Below are positions 63,651 to 64,000 of a DNA stretch of 64,000 nt, in pieces. Where the stretch lies: assembly GCA_947447355.1 (NCBI GenBank), contig CANFJF010000008.1, forward strand, positions 18,694 to 82,693, in the 5' to 3' direction. The position numbers and the translations under genes were made by a program. Numbering within the stretch: position 1 is the stretch's first letter; each line of letters begins with the position of its first letter. The notes under the pieces were generated by a model that saw only the letters and a list, made by a program, of their open reading frames with translations, ran no database searches and was not told the DNA's origin. Source of the stretch: Comamonadaceae bacterium (GTDB lineage: Bacteria > Pseudomonadota > Gammaproteobacteria > Burkholderiales > Burkholderiaceae_C).

Positions 63651-64000
63651 CGTCATGGCGAGCGAAGCGCGGCCATCCATGACTTCGAGTTCGGGCTCCT
63701 GGACTGCCGCGCTACGCTCGCAGCGACGGCGTTTCTTGCTTTCCATGAGCATATGATTTTTATCCAGCCGAGCATGACAAAACCCCTCCCGTCATGGCGA
63801 GCGCAGCGCGGCCATCCATGACTTCGAATTCGGGCTCCTGGACTGCCGCGCTACGCTCGCAGCGACGTAGTTTCTTGCTTTCTATGAGCATATGATTTTT
63901 ATCCAGCCGAGCATGACAAAACCCCTCCCGTCATGGCGAGCGAAGTGCGGCCATCCATGACTTCGAGTTCGGGCTCCTGGACTGCCGCGCTAAGCTCGCA
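63651..64000. repeat. Tandem 139-bp composite repeat array, running off the window edge
   Basis: Units begin (CGTCATGGCGAGCG) at 63651, 63790 and 63929, an exact 139-bp period with only a few substitutions. Each unit contains a left arm, the linker CGGGCTCCTGGACTGCCGC, a right arm and the spacer CATATGATTTTTATCC then GACAAAACCCCTCC. The third unit is cut by the window end, so the copy number is unknown. No gene is visible between 63604 and 64000. Confidence 0.93.

Noticed and set aside
63604..64000. Short open frames in the repeat array
   Set aside because: All are translations of the repeat arms (SWRAKRGHP-type peptides), which recur at every cluster in both orientations.

Overview
The window is a bacterial chromosome segment from a betaproteobacterium of the order Burkholderiales, most likely Comamonadaceae (Rhodoferax/Polaromonas/Limnohabitans-like). 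I infer this from gene order (rpsT-murJ-sirB1 family; purM / hda-HAD-pcnB-folK), from five orphan Bug-type solute-binding receptors, and from protein style. No sequence search was run, so the genus is uncertain. I found no rRNA, tRNA, prophage, IS transposase or CRISPR array.

Layout. (1) 1-9.9 kb, housekeeping: partial rpsT, murJ, a SirB1-family protein, a PA2779/PA2778-like pair with an intrinsic terminator inside the second gene's signal-peptide codons, purM, hda, a HAD phosphatase, pcnB, folK, pdxH. (2) 10-17.8 kb, oxidative and sugar metabolism: a two-subunit molybdenum hydroxylase (IorA/IorB type), a ChaC-like protein, the Entner-Doudoroff pair edd-eda, gloA and a secreted glycerophosphodiesterase. 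(3) 17.8-24.1 kb, a compact catabolic operon divergent from a LysR regulator: LigI-like amidohydrolase, SDR, Bug receptor, carboxymuconolactone-decarboxylase-like protein, EthD-like protein, second Bug receptor, cupin. (4) 24.2-30 kb: RhlE-type RNA helicase with a glycine-rich tail, ettA, a DUF1415 protein, galE. (5) 30.2-44.9 kb, a sulfur/efflux region with gene decay. It holds a 5'-truncated arsA, an internally deleted sulfide:quinone reductase relic, a persulfide-dioxygenase-like hydrolase and two YeeE/YedE proteins. It also holds a six-gene leftward cluster (RND adaptor, RND pump, DUF2892, TolC, NarI-like cytochrome b, HdrD/DsrK-like Fe-S protein) divergent from an ArsR repressor and a rhodanese. 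(6) 44.9-54.1 kb, mixed metabolism: Bug receptors, a potassium-channel-like protein with a zinc ribbon, yaeQ, a core methionine synthase, cupin, DUF427, class II aldolase, UspA, SDR, and a three-gene rluA operon. (7) 54.2-64 kb: MFS transporter, multiheme cytochromes c, ferredoxin, a deleted OFA-transporter relic, GNAT, dusC, Bug receptor, argE, DUF1993.

The main cross-cutting signal is an abundant dispersed palindromic repeat with arms built on CGTCATTGCGAGCG and its complement. It fills most intergenic spaces in the right part of the window. It has entered the reading frame of rluA (about 55 extra residues before the conserved C-terminus) and supplies the last residues of dusC. In places it has been amplified in tandem (35-, 38- and 139-bp periods). 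Combined with three deletion relics (arsA, sqr, OFA transporter), this suggests a genome remodelled by repeat-associated insertion and deletion.
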